Origin: CAYSCW01 sp964429795
GTDB taxonomy: Bacteria; Acidobacteriota; Aminicenantia; Aminicenantales; Aminicenantaceae
Assembly (NCBI GenBank): GCA_964429795.1
Contig: CAYSCW010000010.1
Location: 15,803 to 79,802 of the forward strand
Direction of reading: 5' to 3'
Length of the DNA stretch: 64,000 nucleotides
The number at the start of each line of letters is the position of its first letter. Positions within the stretch are counted from its first letter, which is position 1. The notes below the pieces were generated by a model, which did not search any database, was not told the DNA's origin, and saw only the letters and a list, made by a program, of their open reading frames with translations. This document shows positions 1 through 8,521 of this stretch, piece after piece. Made by a program: the position numbers and the translations under genes.

Positions 1-1
1 G

Positions 2-312
2 ATATCGGAGAGGATGATTCCAAGGCTGTTCTTGAAATTACCTGTCGAGGTGATCAAACGCAATCTGGATGGTATGGCCGCGGTAAAGTTGAATGTCCTC
101 CACTGGCATCTCTCCGAAGATCAGGGTTTTCGAGTGGAGTGCAAGAGCTGGCCGAAACTTCATAAGATGGGTTCGGATGGAAACTTTTATACCCAGGAAC
201 AGATAAAGGAGATTTTGGACTATGCCAGGGATCGAGGGGTTAGAGTTGTGCCCGAGTTTGATATGCCAGGACATACAACCTCATGGTTTGTGGGATATCC
301 AGAATTGGCCAG
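2..312 (+). pseudogene. beta-N-acetylhexosaminidase (GH20) fragment
   Basis: The reading frame encodes a central piece of a glycoside hydrolase family 20 catalytic barrel. It shows NLDGMAAVKLNVLHWHLSED, the FYTQEQIKEILDYARDRGV strand-helix unit and VVPEFDMPGHTTSW, all classic GH20 landmarks around the substrate-binding His and Asp. The family normally exceeds 450 residues. Here the N-terminal domain and the catalytic Asp-Glu region are absent. Homology stops near YPELAS, where the sequence switches within a few bases to an unrelated regulatory-domain/TPR protein in another frame. The first residues before PVEVIKRN also fit the family poorly, suggesting errors or decay at this edge. In an intact protein the role would be removal of terminal N-acetylhexosamine from glycans. 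Confidence 0.75.
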
Positions 313-1192
313 TATAGAGAATATTATATTTACGGGAAGGTTGTGGACACAAATAACCAACCCATTCAGGGAGTTAAAGTTACACTCCAGGATAAAAACT
401 CAAGCCGGGGTTATAGCATCAAAACAGACAAGAAAGGAGAATACAAGCTGATCGGGTTGCCTCACGGCATATATAATGTCTCCATAGAGAAGGAAGGATA
501 TGAAACGAAGACAGACGAGTGGGATTTTAACATCCCTCAGGATCGAATGCAGAAAGTAGAAATGCAGACAATCATCATGGTCACAAGGGACCAGTTCAGT
601 GAATTCAAACGAGCGAAGCAGGCAGAGGCTGATTTTAAGAAAGCCACAGAAAAAATACAGCAAGAAGATTTTGACGCGGCCATAGAAATCTTGAAAAGAA
701 TGGTAACTGACAACCCCAGGGACGCGAATGCCTTTTACCTCCTCGGCATTGCCTACATGAAGAAACAGACATATCCCGAAGCGATTAAGGCCCTGACGAA
801 AGTGACCGAGTTAACCCCTCCCTTTGCTGGATCCTTCCATCAGCTGGGCCTGTGTTATCAGCAGCAGAACGAGAAGGAGAGAGCTCTTCAGTATTTTGAA
901 AAGGCCCTAGAACGCAAACCCGACAGTGTGGATTCTCTATACAACGCAGGACTCATCCTCTTCGAGCTCAATCGTATTCCTGAAGCCCTGACCCACTTCG
1001 AGAAGGCCCTAGAACTGAGCCCTGATGACCCCCGAGTTCTTGGAGATGGCTGGCTGCTGTTACATCCATCAGGGAGATTATGCCAAGGTTATAGATTATC
1101 TGAGGAAGGCGAAGGGCTTGTCTACGGACCAGGGAAAGATCGAATTTCTCGATCATCTGATCACAAAAATAAAGGAACAGATCAAAAAATAG
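313..1192 (+). pseudogene. carboxypeptidase-regulatory-like domain plus TPR protein, 5'-truncated and frameshifted
   Basis: After the junction with the GH20 fragment the frame encodes a carboxypeptidase-regulatory-like beta-sandwich (YIYGKVVDTNNQPIQGVKVT through GYET). A charged helix follows, then about four tetratricopeptide repeats (AFYLLGIAYMKKQTYPEAIKAL, SFHQLGLCYQQQNEKERALQYFEKALERKP and similar). No signal peptide or start codon of its own is present. The C5 run at 1029-1033 shifts the frame. With one C fewer, translation continues PEFLEMAGCCYIHQGDYAKVIDYLRKA and stops at the TAG ending at 1192, completing another TPR. As read, the frame instead runs to 1275 into the hexokinase gene on the other strand. 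Intact homologues are usually exported proteins that bind partners through the TPRs; no specific function can be assigned. Confidence 0.75.
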
Positions 1193-1240
1193 TGAGTCTC
1201 GGATCAGACAGTAGATATCGTTGTAATTTCTTTATGGCCT

Positions 1241-2554
1241 TCAATTGGTTAAACAAGCAATGGCAGCTCCGATGAGAGTTGCATTGTCAACGTTGATAAA
1301 ATTCACATGCCGTTTCATCGTTTCAACTACATATTGTTGGACAAAGCGCTCCACACGCTTCCTCATTGAATGCAAACCATAGTAGACGGAACCCTCAGCT
1401 GTGATGCAGACGGGCAGAGAAGGATTCTTTCCCTTTCCTGATTTAAGAACAGCTGATGAAATGTTGATGGCAGATAATACAGCAGATCGTTCGATTAGAC
1501 GATCTATGAGGTGGTATAGCAAAATCCGATCGTCCTGTATTCCCCTTTTTAAGACTGCGCCTAGAGGATGTTCGTCTCCATCAGGGTAGAGAAGAAACTG
1601 ATTGATATTTTCCGTTGTTATGTCGCTGATTGCATGCAGGTTCTCCCTGAATTCATAAGAGAAAACACCGTTGTCGGCTGCCGACTTCATGGCGAAGAAG
1701 CAGAGAGGGCCGAGATATGCTCCAGATATCATTTTTTCAAAAGTATACCTGCCAGGATTGATTGTAGTCCTGTCGAACTTCTGGTCTATATCGCCGACCG
1801 GGCCCTTGCCAAAACCGCCGGATTCGACATTGATGATCTGATTTTTTGTCGGATCCAGATCAGTTCTCTTTGTGATGCGACTGTTCTGCTCGATGTAGCA
1901 GCAGTTGGTTCCTGTTCCCAGGATGAAGCCGACATAGCTGTCGAATGCTCTTCTCCCTCGGAAGGACCTCCCGGCGAGAAGGGTGGCCACAGTATCGTTG
2001 AGAAGGACGATGTGTTTATCAGGTCTAATGCCGGATGATTCGAGTGCGAGCAAAAAATTCTTCCCTATGAGTTCACCATCAACCCCTTTTGCTCTCACCT
2101 CTTTGACAAATCTCACCAGCTTGCCATCTTTGTTAGGAAGCATCTCAACAGGATAGGAGAAGCAGAGGCCCACATGCCGTGAGGCATCACCGATTTCCAC
2201 CATGTACCCCGCCAATGTTTGAAAAAACTCCTCCTTTCCCACCTCTCGTTCCAGGCCGGGCATGGGGTGCTTGCTGAAATGCTCGATGACTGGAGAGCCG
2301 CCGCTGTTGAAATATACAGTGGCCACCCTGACATGGGTGCCCCCAGCATCCAGCACGATGACGGGCTGATTCAGTGGCAGTTCCCGGTCCACCTCGATGA
2401 AAGTGGGAATCATCTGGAGGCTGCTCTGTTTGCCCTCCAGCCCTCGTTTCATCTCTTCTAAAAAAAGCTGGCAGTATTTGTCCATGTCGATTCGCTCAGG
2501 CGCAATGCCTCGTCTAAGAAGAAAATCGACCATCTTGGCTTTCCTGCTATCCAT
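1241..2554 (-). CDS. eukaryote-type hexokinase
   Basis: A 437-residue sugar kinase of the hexokinase_1/hexokinase_2 families, which phosphorylates hexoses with ATP in the cytoplasm. Visible landmarks are the phosphate-1 loop VLDAGGTHVRVA (about 67-78), LLNDTVATLLAG with the presumed catalytic Asp187, GFILGTGTNCCYIE (about 209-222), ESGGFGKGP, the NPGRYTFEKMISGAYLG segment and AEGSVYYGL near the C-terminus. These match the fungal/animal hexokinase plan rather than bacterial ROK or Glk kinases. The usual E-W-G-x-F-G is E-S-G-G-F-G here. Length equals a single eukaryotic hexokinase half. It is transcribed away from the symporter across the 100-N gap, so linkage to sugar uptake is suggestive only. 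The start ATG is preceded by an AGAGAGGAA-type ribosome site. Confidence 0.88.
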   Translation of the reverse strand: MDSRKAKMVDFLLRRGIAPERIDMDKYCQLFLEEMKRGLEGKQSSLQMIPTFIEVDRELPLNQPVIVLDAGGTHVRVATVYFNSGGSPVIEHFSKHPMPGLEREVGKEEFFQTLAGYMVEIGDASRHVGLCFSYPVEMLPNKDGKLVRFVKEVRAKGVDGELIGKNFLLALESSGIRPDKHIVLLNDTVATLLAGRSFRGRRAFDSYVGFILGTGTNCCYIEQNSRITKRTDLDPTKNQIINVESGGFGKGPVGDIDQKFDRTTINPGRYTFEKMISGAYLGPLCFFAMKSAADNGVFSYEFRENLHAISDITTENINQFLLYPDGDEHPLGAVLKRGIQDDRILLYHLIDRLIERSAVLSAINISSAVLKSGKGKNPSLPVCITAEGSVYYGLHSMRKRVERFVQQYVVETMKRHVNFINVDNATLIGAAIACLTN

Positions 2555-2583
2555 GCTGTTCTATTCCTCTCTCTTTTTAATAT

Positions 2584-2683
2584 NNNNNNNNNNNNNNNNN
2601 NNNNNNNNNNNNNNNNNNNNNNNNNNNNNNNNNNNNNNNNNNNNNNNNNNNNNNNNNNNNNNNNNNNNNNNNNNNNNNNNNNN
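2584..2683. other. 100-N scaffold gap
   Basis: One hundred consecutive N between the hexokinase start and the symporter start. The round length indicates a placeholder of unknown true size. The promoter regions of both divergent genes probably lie in or beside it. Confidence 0.99.
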
Positions 2684-2777
2684 CTCTCCTTTTCCCTTGG
2701 AAATGACAAAGAGAGCTTGATTCATCTGGCCCTTTTTTTTATCATATCCTGTCTATTTCGCGCAAAAAGAGGATTGT

Positions 2778-4379
2778 ATGGCTAACTTCGCCTTCCTGGA
2801 CTGGTTCTGGCTCGTTGTCTTCATCATCCTCATGATCGTCTGTGGGGTGCTTTTCTACAGGCTTGGGAAGCGCTCCATGTCAGACTTTTTCCTGGCAGGT
2901 CGGGGGCTTCCCTGGTGGCTGCCTGCGGCCTCTGTCTATGCCACACATTCGGCAACCGATACTCCTATCTGGGTAAGCGGGGTCATTTATAGATACGGTC
3001 TGAGGGGTATCTGGTACACCTTTTTTTCTGCCTGGTGTGCCATCTCTGCTTTCGCATCAACACGCATTTTTCGCCGTTCCTTAGCCTACACCCAGGCTGA
3101 ATGGCAGACTCTTCGGTTCTCAGGCATGGGGGCTGAGATGCTGCGAGGCTGGATTGCGGGTTGGCAGGTGTTCATGAACATGTTTGTCCTTGGCTGGGTG
3201 GGAATCGCTATGGGCAAACTCTGCAATCTTCTTTTCGGCTGGCCTGAGTGGATCGGACTCATACTTTTTTCTTCCCTCTGCGCCATCTATGTTTTGGCAG
3301 CTGGATATTGGGGAGTGATCATGGCTGACTTCCAGCAAGGCGTGATCGCCTTTTCGGTCATCGTCCTTGTCTCTATTTGGGGTATAGCAGCAGCAGGGGG
3401 ACCCCAAAGGATCATGATCAAACTCGAATCTATAGGTCAAAGCTGGCGGCTGAATCCCTTCGCCTTTTCAGGATGGACTTCCGGGGATTTTCCCGTGGTC
3501 TGGTTTTTGACCATGCTGGTCATAGCCGTCATCGGTGGATTCGGCATGGGGACGTCCATCGACTGGTATCCAGAAGCCCAGCGCATCCAGTCGGCCCGGA
3601 CTATCCGGGACGCCAGCTACAGCATCTGGTCTGGTTCGGCATTGATCGTTGTCCGGAATTCTCTCTGGGCCATTGCCATCATCGCTTTCTTTTCCTTGTA
3701 TCCGAATATCCAATCCACGGCTGAGTATGAGATGGCCTGGTACCGTATAGGATTTGAGTTCCTGCCTGTGGGACTGATAGGCTTTTTCTTTGCGGCTATC
3801 GTGGCCATCCACCTTTCCACCATCTCCACTCACCTCAACCTGGGGGCCTCCTATGCCACCCGGGATCTCTATCAGCATTATTTCCGCCCCAAGGCGAGTG
3901 ATAGGGAACTGGTCTGGGTGGGGAGAGTATCCACTCTCATTCTCCTTTTGGGATCCTTCCTCTACGGCCTGATGATGCAGGAGATCACTCAATGGCTCAT
4001 CTTTGCCTTGTGGATCATGGCTGCCGGCATCTGGCTCCCCAGTATTCTGCAGGTCGTCTGGTGGCGCTTCAATTCCTGGGGGTACCTTTCTTCCTGGATA
4101 GCCAATCTGGGATTAAGCTGGCTTGTGGTCTGGGTGCTCCCTGAATTTAAGGTCATTCCCGTACTTCCAGATTATCTCCAGTTCTGGTTCATGATGGTCT
4201 TGGGCGCTTTGATTTATATTCCCACTACCTTTCTGACTCCACACGAAGATATGGACCGGCTGGTTAAATATTATGTTATGTCTCGTCCTCTAGGCTGGTG
4301 GAGCCCGGTTCGGGAAGAGGCGGAGAGAAGGGGATTGCTTCAGTATGAAGGCCAACAGACTGAGGGAGGAATGAAATGA
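2778..4379 (+). CDS. sodium:solute symporter family transporter
   Basis: A 533-residue polytopic inner-membrane protein of the SSS (solute:sodium symporter) family. It starts LDWFWLVVFIILMIVCGVLFY, followed by the family hallmark RSMSDFFLAGRGLPWWLPAASVYATHSATDTPIWVSG at about residues 32-68. It has roughly 13 hydrophobic segments, GGFGMGTSIDWYPEAQRIQSARTIRDA in the middle and ATIVAIHLSTISTHLNLGASYATRDLY-like sequence around the presumed Na2 region. The substrate cannot be read from sequence; sugars, amino acids or carboxylates are all possible. The ATG follows an AAAGAGGA site. It is translationally coupled (ATGA overlap) to the next gene, a small membrane protein, and then to two even smaller ones. 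The four probably form one operon. Confidence 0.88.
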   Translation: MANFAFLDWFWLVVFIILMIVCGVLFYRLGKRSMSDFFLAGRGLPWWLPAASVYATHSATDTPIWVSGVIYRYGLRGIWYTFFSAWCAISAFASTRIFRRSLAYTQAEWQTLRFSGMGAEMLRGWIAGWQVFMNMFVLGWVGIAMGKLCNLLFGWPEWIGLILFSSLCAIYVLAAGYWGVIMADFQQGVIAFSVIVLVSIWGIAAAGGPQRIMIKLESIGQSWRLNPFAFSGWTSGDFPVVWFLTMLVIAVIGGFGMGTSIDWYPEAQRIQSARTIRDASYSIWSGSALIVVRNSLWAIAIIAFFSLYPNIQSTAEYEMAWYRIGFEFLPVGLIGFFFAAIVAIHLSTISTHLNLGASYATRDLYQHYFRPKASDRELVWVGRVSTLILLLGSFLYGLMMQEITQWLIFALWIMAAGIWLPSILQVVWWRFNSWGYLSSWIANLGLSWLVVWVLPEFKVIPVLPDYLQFWFMMVLGALIYIPTTFLTPHEDMDRLVKYYVMSRPLGWWSPVREEAERRGLLQYEGQQTEGGMK

Positions 4380-4666
4380 GTTGGATAAAAAAGGAATGGA
4401 CAGCTCAACAGGCTGACCGGTGGAGCAAAGAAGATTATTTGACCTTCATCATTTCTCCAGTTGTCTATTTCTTGTTGGCCCTGGGAGTGGCCTTGAGTCT
4501 GCTTTTACTCTGGTATGGCTGGGTTATCCTCGCTGTGAGTTTGATTTTGTTGGTAGTGATGATCAAAATCATCGATCCCAAATTAAAGGCCTTGTCAGAA
4601 GATTATGAAATCAAGCAAAAGGAATATCTGGAAGATTTAGAGAGAATAGAAAGGTGGGAGGAATAA
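4376..4666 (+). CDS. small two-TM protein coupled to SSS transporter
   Basis: A 96-residue protein whose ATG overlaps the stop of the symporter by four bases. It has a polar N-terminus (WIKKEWTAQQADRWSKEDY), two adjacent hydrophobic helices (about 24-46 and 48-64) and a charged C-terminal helix rich in Glu and Lys (about 66-96), likely cytoplasmic and coiled. No recognised family. Position and topology suggest an accessory or stabilising subunit of the upstream transporter, by analogy with small subunits that accompany some SSS permeases. This is inference. Confidence 0.7.
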   Translation: MSWIKKEWTAQQADRWSKEDYLTFIISPVVYFLLALGVALSLLLLWYGWVILAVSLILLVVMIKIIDPKLKALSEDYEIKQKEYLEDLERIERWEE

Positions 4667-4789
4667 ATGAGTCAGAGCCTTGCCGTTGTCATCGGAATGT
4701 CCATTGCCTATCTCTTTTCTTTTTTGGGTCTTCTGCTGGCCTATTTTTCTTATCGGAAGAAACACAAGAATAAAAACAAGAAGGAATAG
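4667..4789 (+). CDS. 40-residue single-TM peptide
   Basis: ATG immediately follows the TAA of the previous gene, preceded by GGGAGGAATAA, a strong ribosome site lying in the end of that gene. The product is one transmembrane helix (about residues 4-28, AVVIGMSIAYLFSFLGLLLAY) followed by a Lys-rich tail ending KNKNKKE, so the tail is probably cytoplasmic. Too short for family assignment. Its placement without any gap between two other mini membrane proteins argues for real translation. Confidence 0.55.
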   Translation: MSQSLAVVIGMSIAYLFSFLGLLLAYFSYRKKHKNKNKKE

Positions 4790-4791
4790 CC

Positions 4792-4881
4792 ATGTTTGGA
4801 ATATTGTTCCCTCTCATCGTACTTATTATATCCTTTGCGTTGACATATTTTCTTTACCGTCATTTTTCCCGCAAAAATTGA
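4792..4881 (+). CDS. 29-residue single-TM peptide
   Basis: Starts two bases after the previous stop, with AAGAAGGAATAGCC ahead of the ATG. The product MFGILFPLIVLIISFALTYF plus a short basic tail is one hydrophobic helix. It is the third consecutive mini membrane protein behind the symporter. Function unknown; it could be a micro-subunit or a chance ORF, but spacing and ribosome site favour translation. Confidence 0.45.
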   Translation: MFGILFPLIVLIISFALTYFLYRHFSRKN

Positions 4882-4961
4882 TTTCTATAGGAATAGTGTC
4901 TTTTCTTAAAAAAAATCCAATGTCGTCCCGGATAACAAGTGATGTATCCTAACCTTTCCTC

Positions 4962-5450
4962 CTAGGTGATAACTTTGTCGATATCCTTTTCGCCGTAGTC
5001 CTCGAATTCTTGAGCAAGGACATATTCCCCGTTGAGCATGATATAGTGGCTGTGTTCTACCTGGCTCAGGTACTCCAGAATCTTCTTGTGAGGAGCTTCC
5101 ACTCTTTCTATAAGGCTAGTATAGAAAGCTTCTGCCTTTTTTTCAGACTCCATAGCCTGATACAACAAATCAACCAGTGTCGAACTCGGCGTGATAACGA
5201 TGCGCATGAAAAGTTCCTCGCTGGGTTTGTCGGGAATCACAAGCTTCTCGTCAGGGAGCATAGCTTCGAAGAGTCTTTCCAGGGTAATCCGATGCTTATT
5301 TTCTTCGAAAGCCAGCCATTGGAATTTTTCCTTGAGAAGGGGATTGGAATATCTTTTGGCAAGATCTGTATAAACCTGGTTGGAATCGATCTCGGATCGA
5401 ACGGCGAATCCCAGAAGTTCCTTCAATGAGGCTTTTTGTATATCAAGCAT
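4962..5450 (-). CDS. ferritin-like / rubrerythrin-type diiron protein
   Basis: A 162-residue four-helix-bundle protein with the two-fold iron-ligand pattern of the rubrerythrin ferritin-like fold: Glu20, Glu50-x-x-His53, Glu103 and Glu132-x-x-His135. There is no C-terminal rubredoxin domain (no CxxC pairs), so it is a rubrerythrin-core or erythrin-like protein. Such proteins reduce peroxide or handle iron and are common in anaerobes. It stands alone on the minus strand, convergent with the symporter operon and divergent from the M4 protease gene. Redox partner and exact activity are not determinable. Confidence 0.8.
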   Translation of the reverse strand: MLDIQKASLKELLGFAVRSEIDSNQVYTDLAKRYSNPLLKEKFQWLAFEENKHRITLERLFEAMLPDEKLVIPDKPSEELFMRIVITPSSTLVDLLYQAMESEKKAEAFYTSLIERVEAPHKKILEYLSQVEHSHYIMLNGEYVLAQEFEDYGEKDIDKVIT

Positions 5451-5738
5451 GACACTCTCCTCTAAGGTGTTAACCGTGTATTTTAATCATAATCAGAGTA
5501 AAAATAAAGGCTAAAGGGAAGAAAATGGGGTTTGAGAAATTCGGTTTAAATTCTAGATTTTCAAGGGTAGTCTTTAGGGACAGTATCAATTCCTCATAAA
5601 AGTGACTTTAAAGTTAACAAATATCACCTTTTAATTCATCTCTAATGGCGATTGTTTACAGGTATTCCTTCTTGCTAGACTGGTTCAAGAACAGAAATGC
5701 AATTCTTGACTTCATCATAGGTTGTAAGGGAGGAGAAG

Positions 5739-7313
5739 ATGAAAATTAATAAATTTCTCTTGGGTATCTGTTTAATTCTTTTGATCAATTTATTCGTCTT
5801 TCCCTCTTCTGTGGGTAAGGTTTATTTCGTACATCCCAATAATGCCGAGTCCGAAAATAATGTTCTGCCCCTTTATCCTGAGTTAATGAAGCTTTTTGAA
5901 TCGGAAATTTCCAGAGGAAATCTGGTGTTTTCAAGGGTTCAAGAGGATCCTCTGGCTAGAATGAAGCATCGTCGCTACATCCAGAGATATAAAGGTCTTC
6001 CGGTCTTCGGTGGAGAGGTTATTTATCATCTCAGGGATGATCGAGTGGCAGGCGTTACGGGCGAATATTTCCAGATTAAAGATTTGGATACCGATCCAGT
6101 CCTGTCCAAAGAAGAGGCGGTCAAGGCATTCCGCTCCCATCTACAACAGCAAGGACTTGAAGAGCAGAAGAGAGAGACTCGATTGGTCGTTTTCCCTACC
6201 AAGGATAATCAATATCATCTGGCTTATATGATTACTTTAAAAAAAGGAGACTACTACAGCCAGACAGGAATCATTGATGCCAAGGCAGGCAGAATACTCT
6301 TTGAGTTTTCAAATATCCATTTTGATGAGCCGGCAATAGGACTTGGGGTTTGTTATCACGGCTCTTCGATGAAAATGGCCACCACCCTCTACTCAGACGG
6401 TTTTTATTATCTTTATGACGAAAAGAGAATCAGGCCTTATAACCATTACACTTATGATTATCGAACGGGCTATATTCCGGGGGATGCAGATAACCTCTGG
6501 GACAGCGACGGCACCATGGTTAATGCCCATGTTTTTGTCGGCCTGATCTATGATTTTTATTACCTTTTCTTTAGAAGACTGGGGATCGATGATAAAAATT
6601 TAACAACCATTGTCAATGTTCACAATAATAAATATTCAGATAATGCCTTTTGGAATGGGGAATCGGTCAACTTCTGTATCCCTGGAGAAAGCAATCAGCA
6701 GTTTGCGGCTGCCTTTGATGTTGTGGGTCATGAATACTCTCACGGCGTGACTCAGTACAGTTCAGATCTCGTCTATGCCTTCGAGTCAGGGGCCTTGAAT
6801 GAATCTTTTTCAGATATTATGGGAGTCACGGCAGAATTTTATTGGTTTCCTGAAGGGACAGGATTATACAAGGCTGACTGGTATGTCGGCGAGGATGCAT
6901 CGCCTAATTACAGTACTTCCGGAGCCAGGAATTTGGCTGATCCTAACTCTAATTCGCAGCTTGGGAATTCCATGTATCCTGATCCCTGCCATCTTTTTCA
7001 GGAGTATTATGTGCCTTATGACATCGATAATGGTGGAGTTCACCTGAATATGACTATCTATAGCCATGCCTTCTATCTCCTGGCCCATGGCGGAACAAAT
7101 AGAGTCTCAGGGGTCTATGTGGAAGGGATTGGGATAGAGAAAGCCGCCAACATATTTTACAGCGCATGGGTTTACTACCTGACCAAGACCTCTCAATTCA
7201 TCGACGCAGCCAACGCACTGCTCCAGGCGGCTTATTCTCTTTATGGAAACGGCAGCCAAGAATATGCTCAGACAGTCCGGGCTATGGAAGCCATTGGCTG
7301 GATTGTTATATAA
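5739..7313 (+). CDS. secreted M4 (thermolysin-like) metalloprotease
   Basis: A 524-residue preproenzyme. It has an N-terminal signal peptide (MKINKFLLGICLILLINLFVF), an FTP/PepSY propeptide (about 30-190; RYIQRYKGLPVFGGEVIYHL is typical of the FTP motif) and a peptidase M4 domain. Zinc ligands are His331 and His335 in HEYSH, with Glu332 as general base, and Glu355 in GALNESFSD. The NGGVHLNMTIYSHAFYLLAHGG segment carries the catalytic His region. All catalytic residues are present, so it should be an active neutral endopeptidase outside the cytoplasm. The start is fixed by AAGGGAGGAGAAG before ATG. Ten bases separate it from an SH3/beta-barrel protein, suggesting co-expression. Confidence 0.92.
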   Translation: MKINKFLLGICLILLINLFVFPSSVGKVYFVHPNNAESENNVLPLYPELMKLFESEISRGNLVFSRVQEDPLARMKHRRYIQRYKGLPVFGGEVIYHLRDDRVAGVTGEYFQIKDLDTDPVLSKEEAVKAFRSHLQQQGLEEQKRETRLVVFPTKDNQYHLAYMITLKKGDYYSQTGIIDAKAGRILFEFSNIHFDEPAIGLGVCYHGSSMKMATTLYSDGFYYLYDEKRIRPYNHYTYDYRTGYIPGDADNLWDSDGTMVNAHVFVGLIYDFYYLFFRRLGIDDKNLTTIVNVHNNKYSDNAFWNGESVNFCIPGESNQQFAAAFDVVGHEYSHGVTQYSSDLVYAFESGALNESFSDIMGVTAEFYWFPEGTGLYKADWYVGEDASPNYSTSGARNLADPNSNSQLGNSMYPDPCHLFQEYYVPYDIDNGGVHLNMTIYSHAFYLLAHGGTNRVSGVYVEGIGIEKAANIFYSAWVYYLTKTSQFIDAANALLQAAYSLYGNGSQEYAQTVRAMEAIGWIVI

Positions 7314-7323
7314 GGGGTCAACA

Positions 7324-8418
7324 ATGAAAAAAATAGCAAGCTGTCTTCTAATGGCCTTTTTTCTAACCGGTTTATTGTTTGCCTTGGGCGAAATCCCCCA
7401 TCCCATAAACATGAAATTAAGAGTTACGACATCTGTGGCAAATGTTCGCAGTGGACCATCCCTTAGCCACAGAATCATCATGCAGGTGAAAGCAGGAACC
7501 GAGCTCAGTGCTATCGGTAAGGAGGGCAAATGGTATGAGGTAAATCTCTCCCAGAAGGGCATCGAACCTGCGCTGATTGGATATATCCATCAGAGCACAG
7601 TTGAGGTTGTGAGTGAGCAGGAACTTGTTTCTAAGGTTATTGATGTTGAATCACAAGAACAATCGAATAAGGAGAAGCCAGTTTTTGTTGCTCAGCCTGA
7701 ACCAAAAAAACCCGCAAGGGTGACATCACTCCAGCAGCATAAACAAAGTTACAGTGAGAAGAAGATGTACATTTGGATAAGTTACAATCTTGGCTTCTTA
7801 GAGCAGGCATCGAGCTTCTCATGGCAGGAAACGATCTACCATGAAGCGTCAAATGCAAGCATCCAGTACAGCATCAAAAAAGGGAATTTCTTTAGTGCGG
7901 CCTTTGGATACCGGGTTTATGGACCTGTTTCGCTTGAACTGGGAGTGGATATAACATCTAGAAATATGGAAGAGGCCTATTCTGCTTCAATTCCCCATCC
8001 CCTTTTGTTTGGAGTTCTCCGAGATGACGAAGGAATCGAAACCTGTAAGTTGAGTGAAAGTTCTGTTTTCTTGAACATAGCTTACAGCATGAGAAGTGGA
8101 CGATTGGGCCTGGATGTTTCTGCAGGCCCTGCCTATATCCAATCCAAATCCAAAACAATAGCAGGAATAAATTATACAGACAGCTATCCCTATGATTCAG
8201 TCACTTTGAGTTCTGAAGTGATCGATGTTTCAAAGAATGTCTTTGGCTTTAACGGCGGAGCACATGTTCTTTTTCATTTTACAGAAAACCTGGCTATAGA
8301 CCTGAATGCCCGTTATGTGTACGGTAAGGCAGACTTCGATACAGGGACATCTGTCGTCGTCCCTCCGATAACGCTTGGAGGATTGAGATTAGGAGGAGGT
8401 CTGAAAATCCTTTTTTAG
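7324..8418 (+). CDS. SH3b domain plus outer-membrane beta-barrel protein
   Basis: A 364-residue exported protein. A longer frame upstream exists, but MKKIASCLLMAFFLTGLLFALG is an evident signal peptide and its ATG has AAGGGG seven bases upstream. Residues about 30-95 form a bacterial SH3 domain (TTSVANVRSGPSLSHRIIMQVKAGTEL, then WYEV). After a Lys/Pro-rich linker, residues about 145-364 alternate hydrophobic and polar residues and end in GGLRLGGGLKILF, the aromatic C-terminal strand expected of an outer-membrane barrel. SH3b domains bind peptidoglycan or peptides, so this may tether the outer membrane to murein. Directly downstream of the M4 protease, probably in the same transcript. Confidence 0.7.
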   Translation: MKKIASCLLMAFFLTGLLFALGEIPHPINMKLRVTTSVANVRSGPSLSHRIIMQVKAGTELSAIGKEGKWYEVNLSQKGIEPALIGYIHQSTVEVVSEQELVSKVIDVESQEQSNKEKPVFVAQPEPKKPARVTSLQQHKQSYSEKKMYIWISYNLGFLEQASSFSWQETIYHEASNASIQYSIKKGNFFSAAFGYRVYGPVSLELGVDITSRNMEEAYSASIPHPLLFGVLRDDEGIETCKLSESSVFLNIAYSMRSGRLGLDVSAGPAYIQSKSKTIAGINYTDSYPYDSVTLSSEVIDVSKNVFGFNGGAHVLFHFTENLAIDLNARYVYGKADFDTGTSVVVPPITLGGLRLGGGLKILF

Positions 8419-8521
8419 GTCTGATCATTTTCACTATTGAAAAAAATTCATAATGATATCCCAGTGTTACTCAGATTTTCAGTGAAAGACGGACATCATA
8501 TTTTAGTGAGAGGAGGCTGAT

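Noticed and set aside
313..451. GH20 reading frame continuing to 451
   Set aside because: Residues after YPELAS show no GH20 similarity and the other frame has a convincing regulatory domain, so the real fragment ends near 312.
7243..7323. Longer start of the SH3/barrel protein inside the M4 protease gene
   Set aside because: It would overlap the protease C-terminus in another frame and precede a complete signal peptide beginning at 7324.
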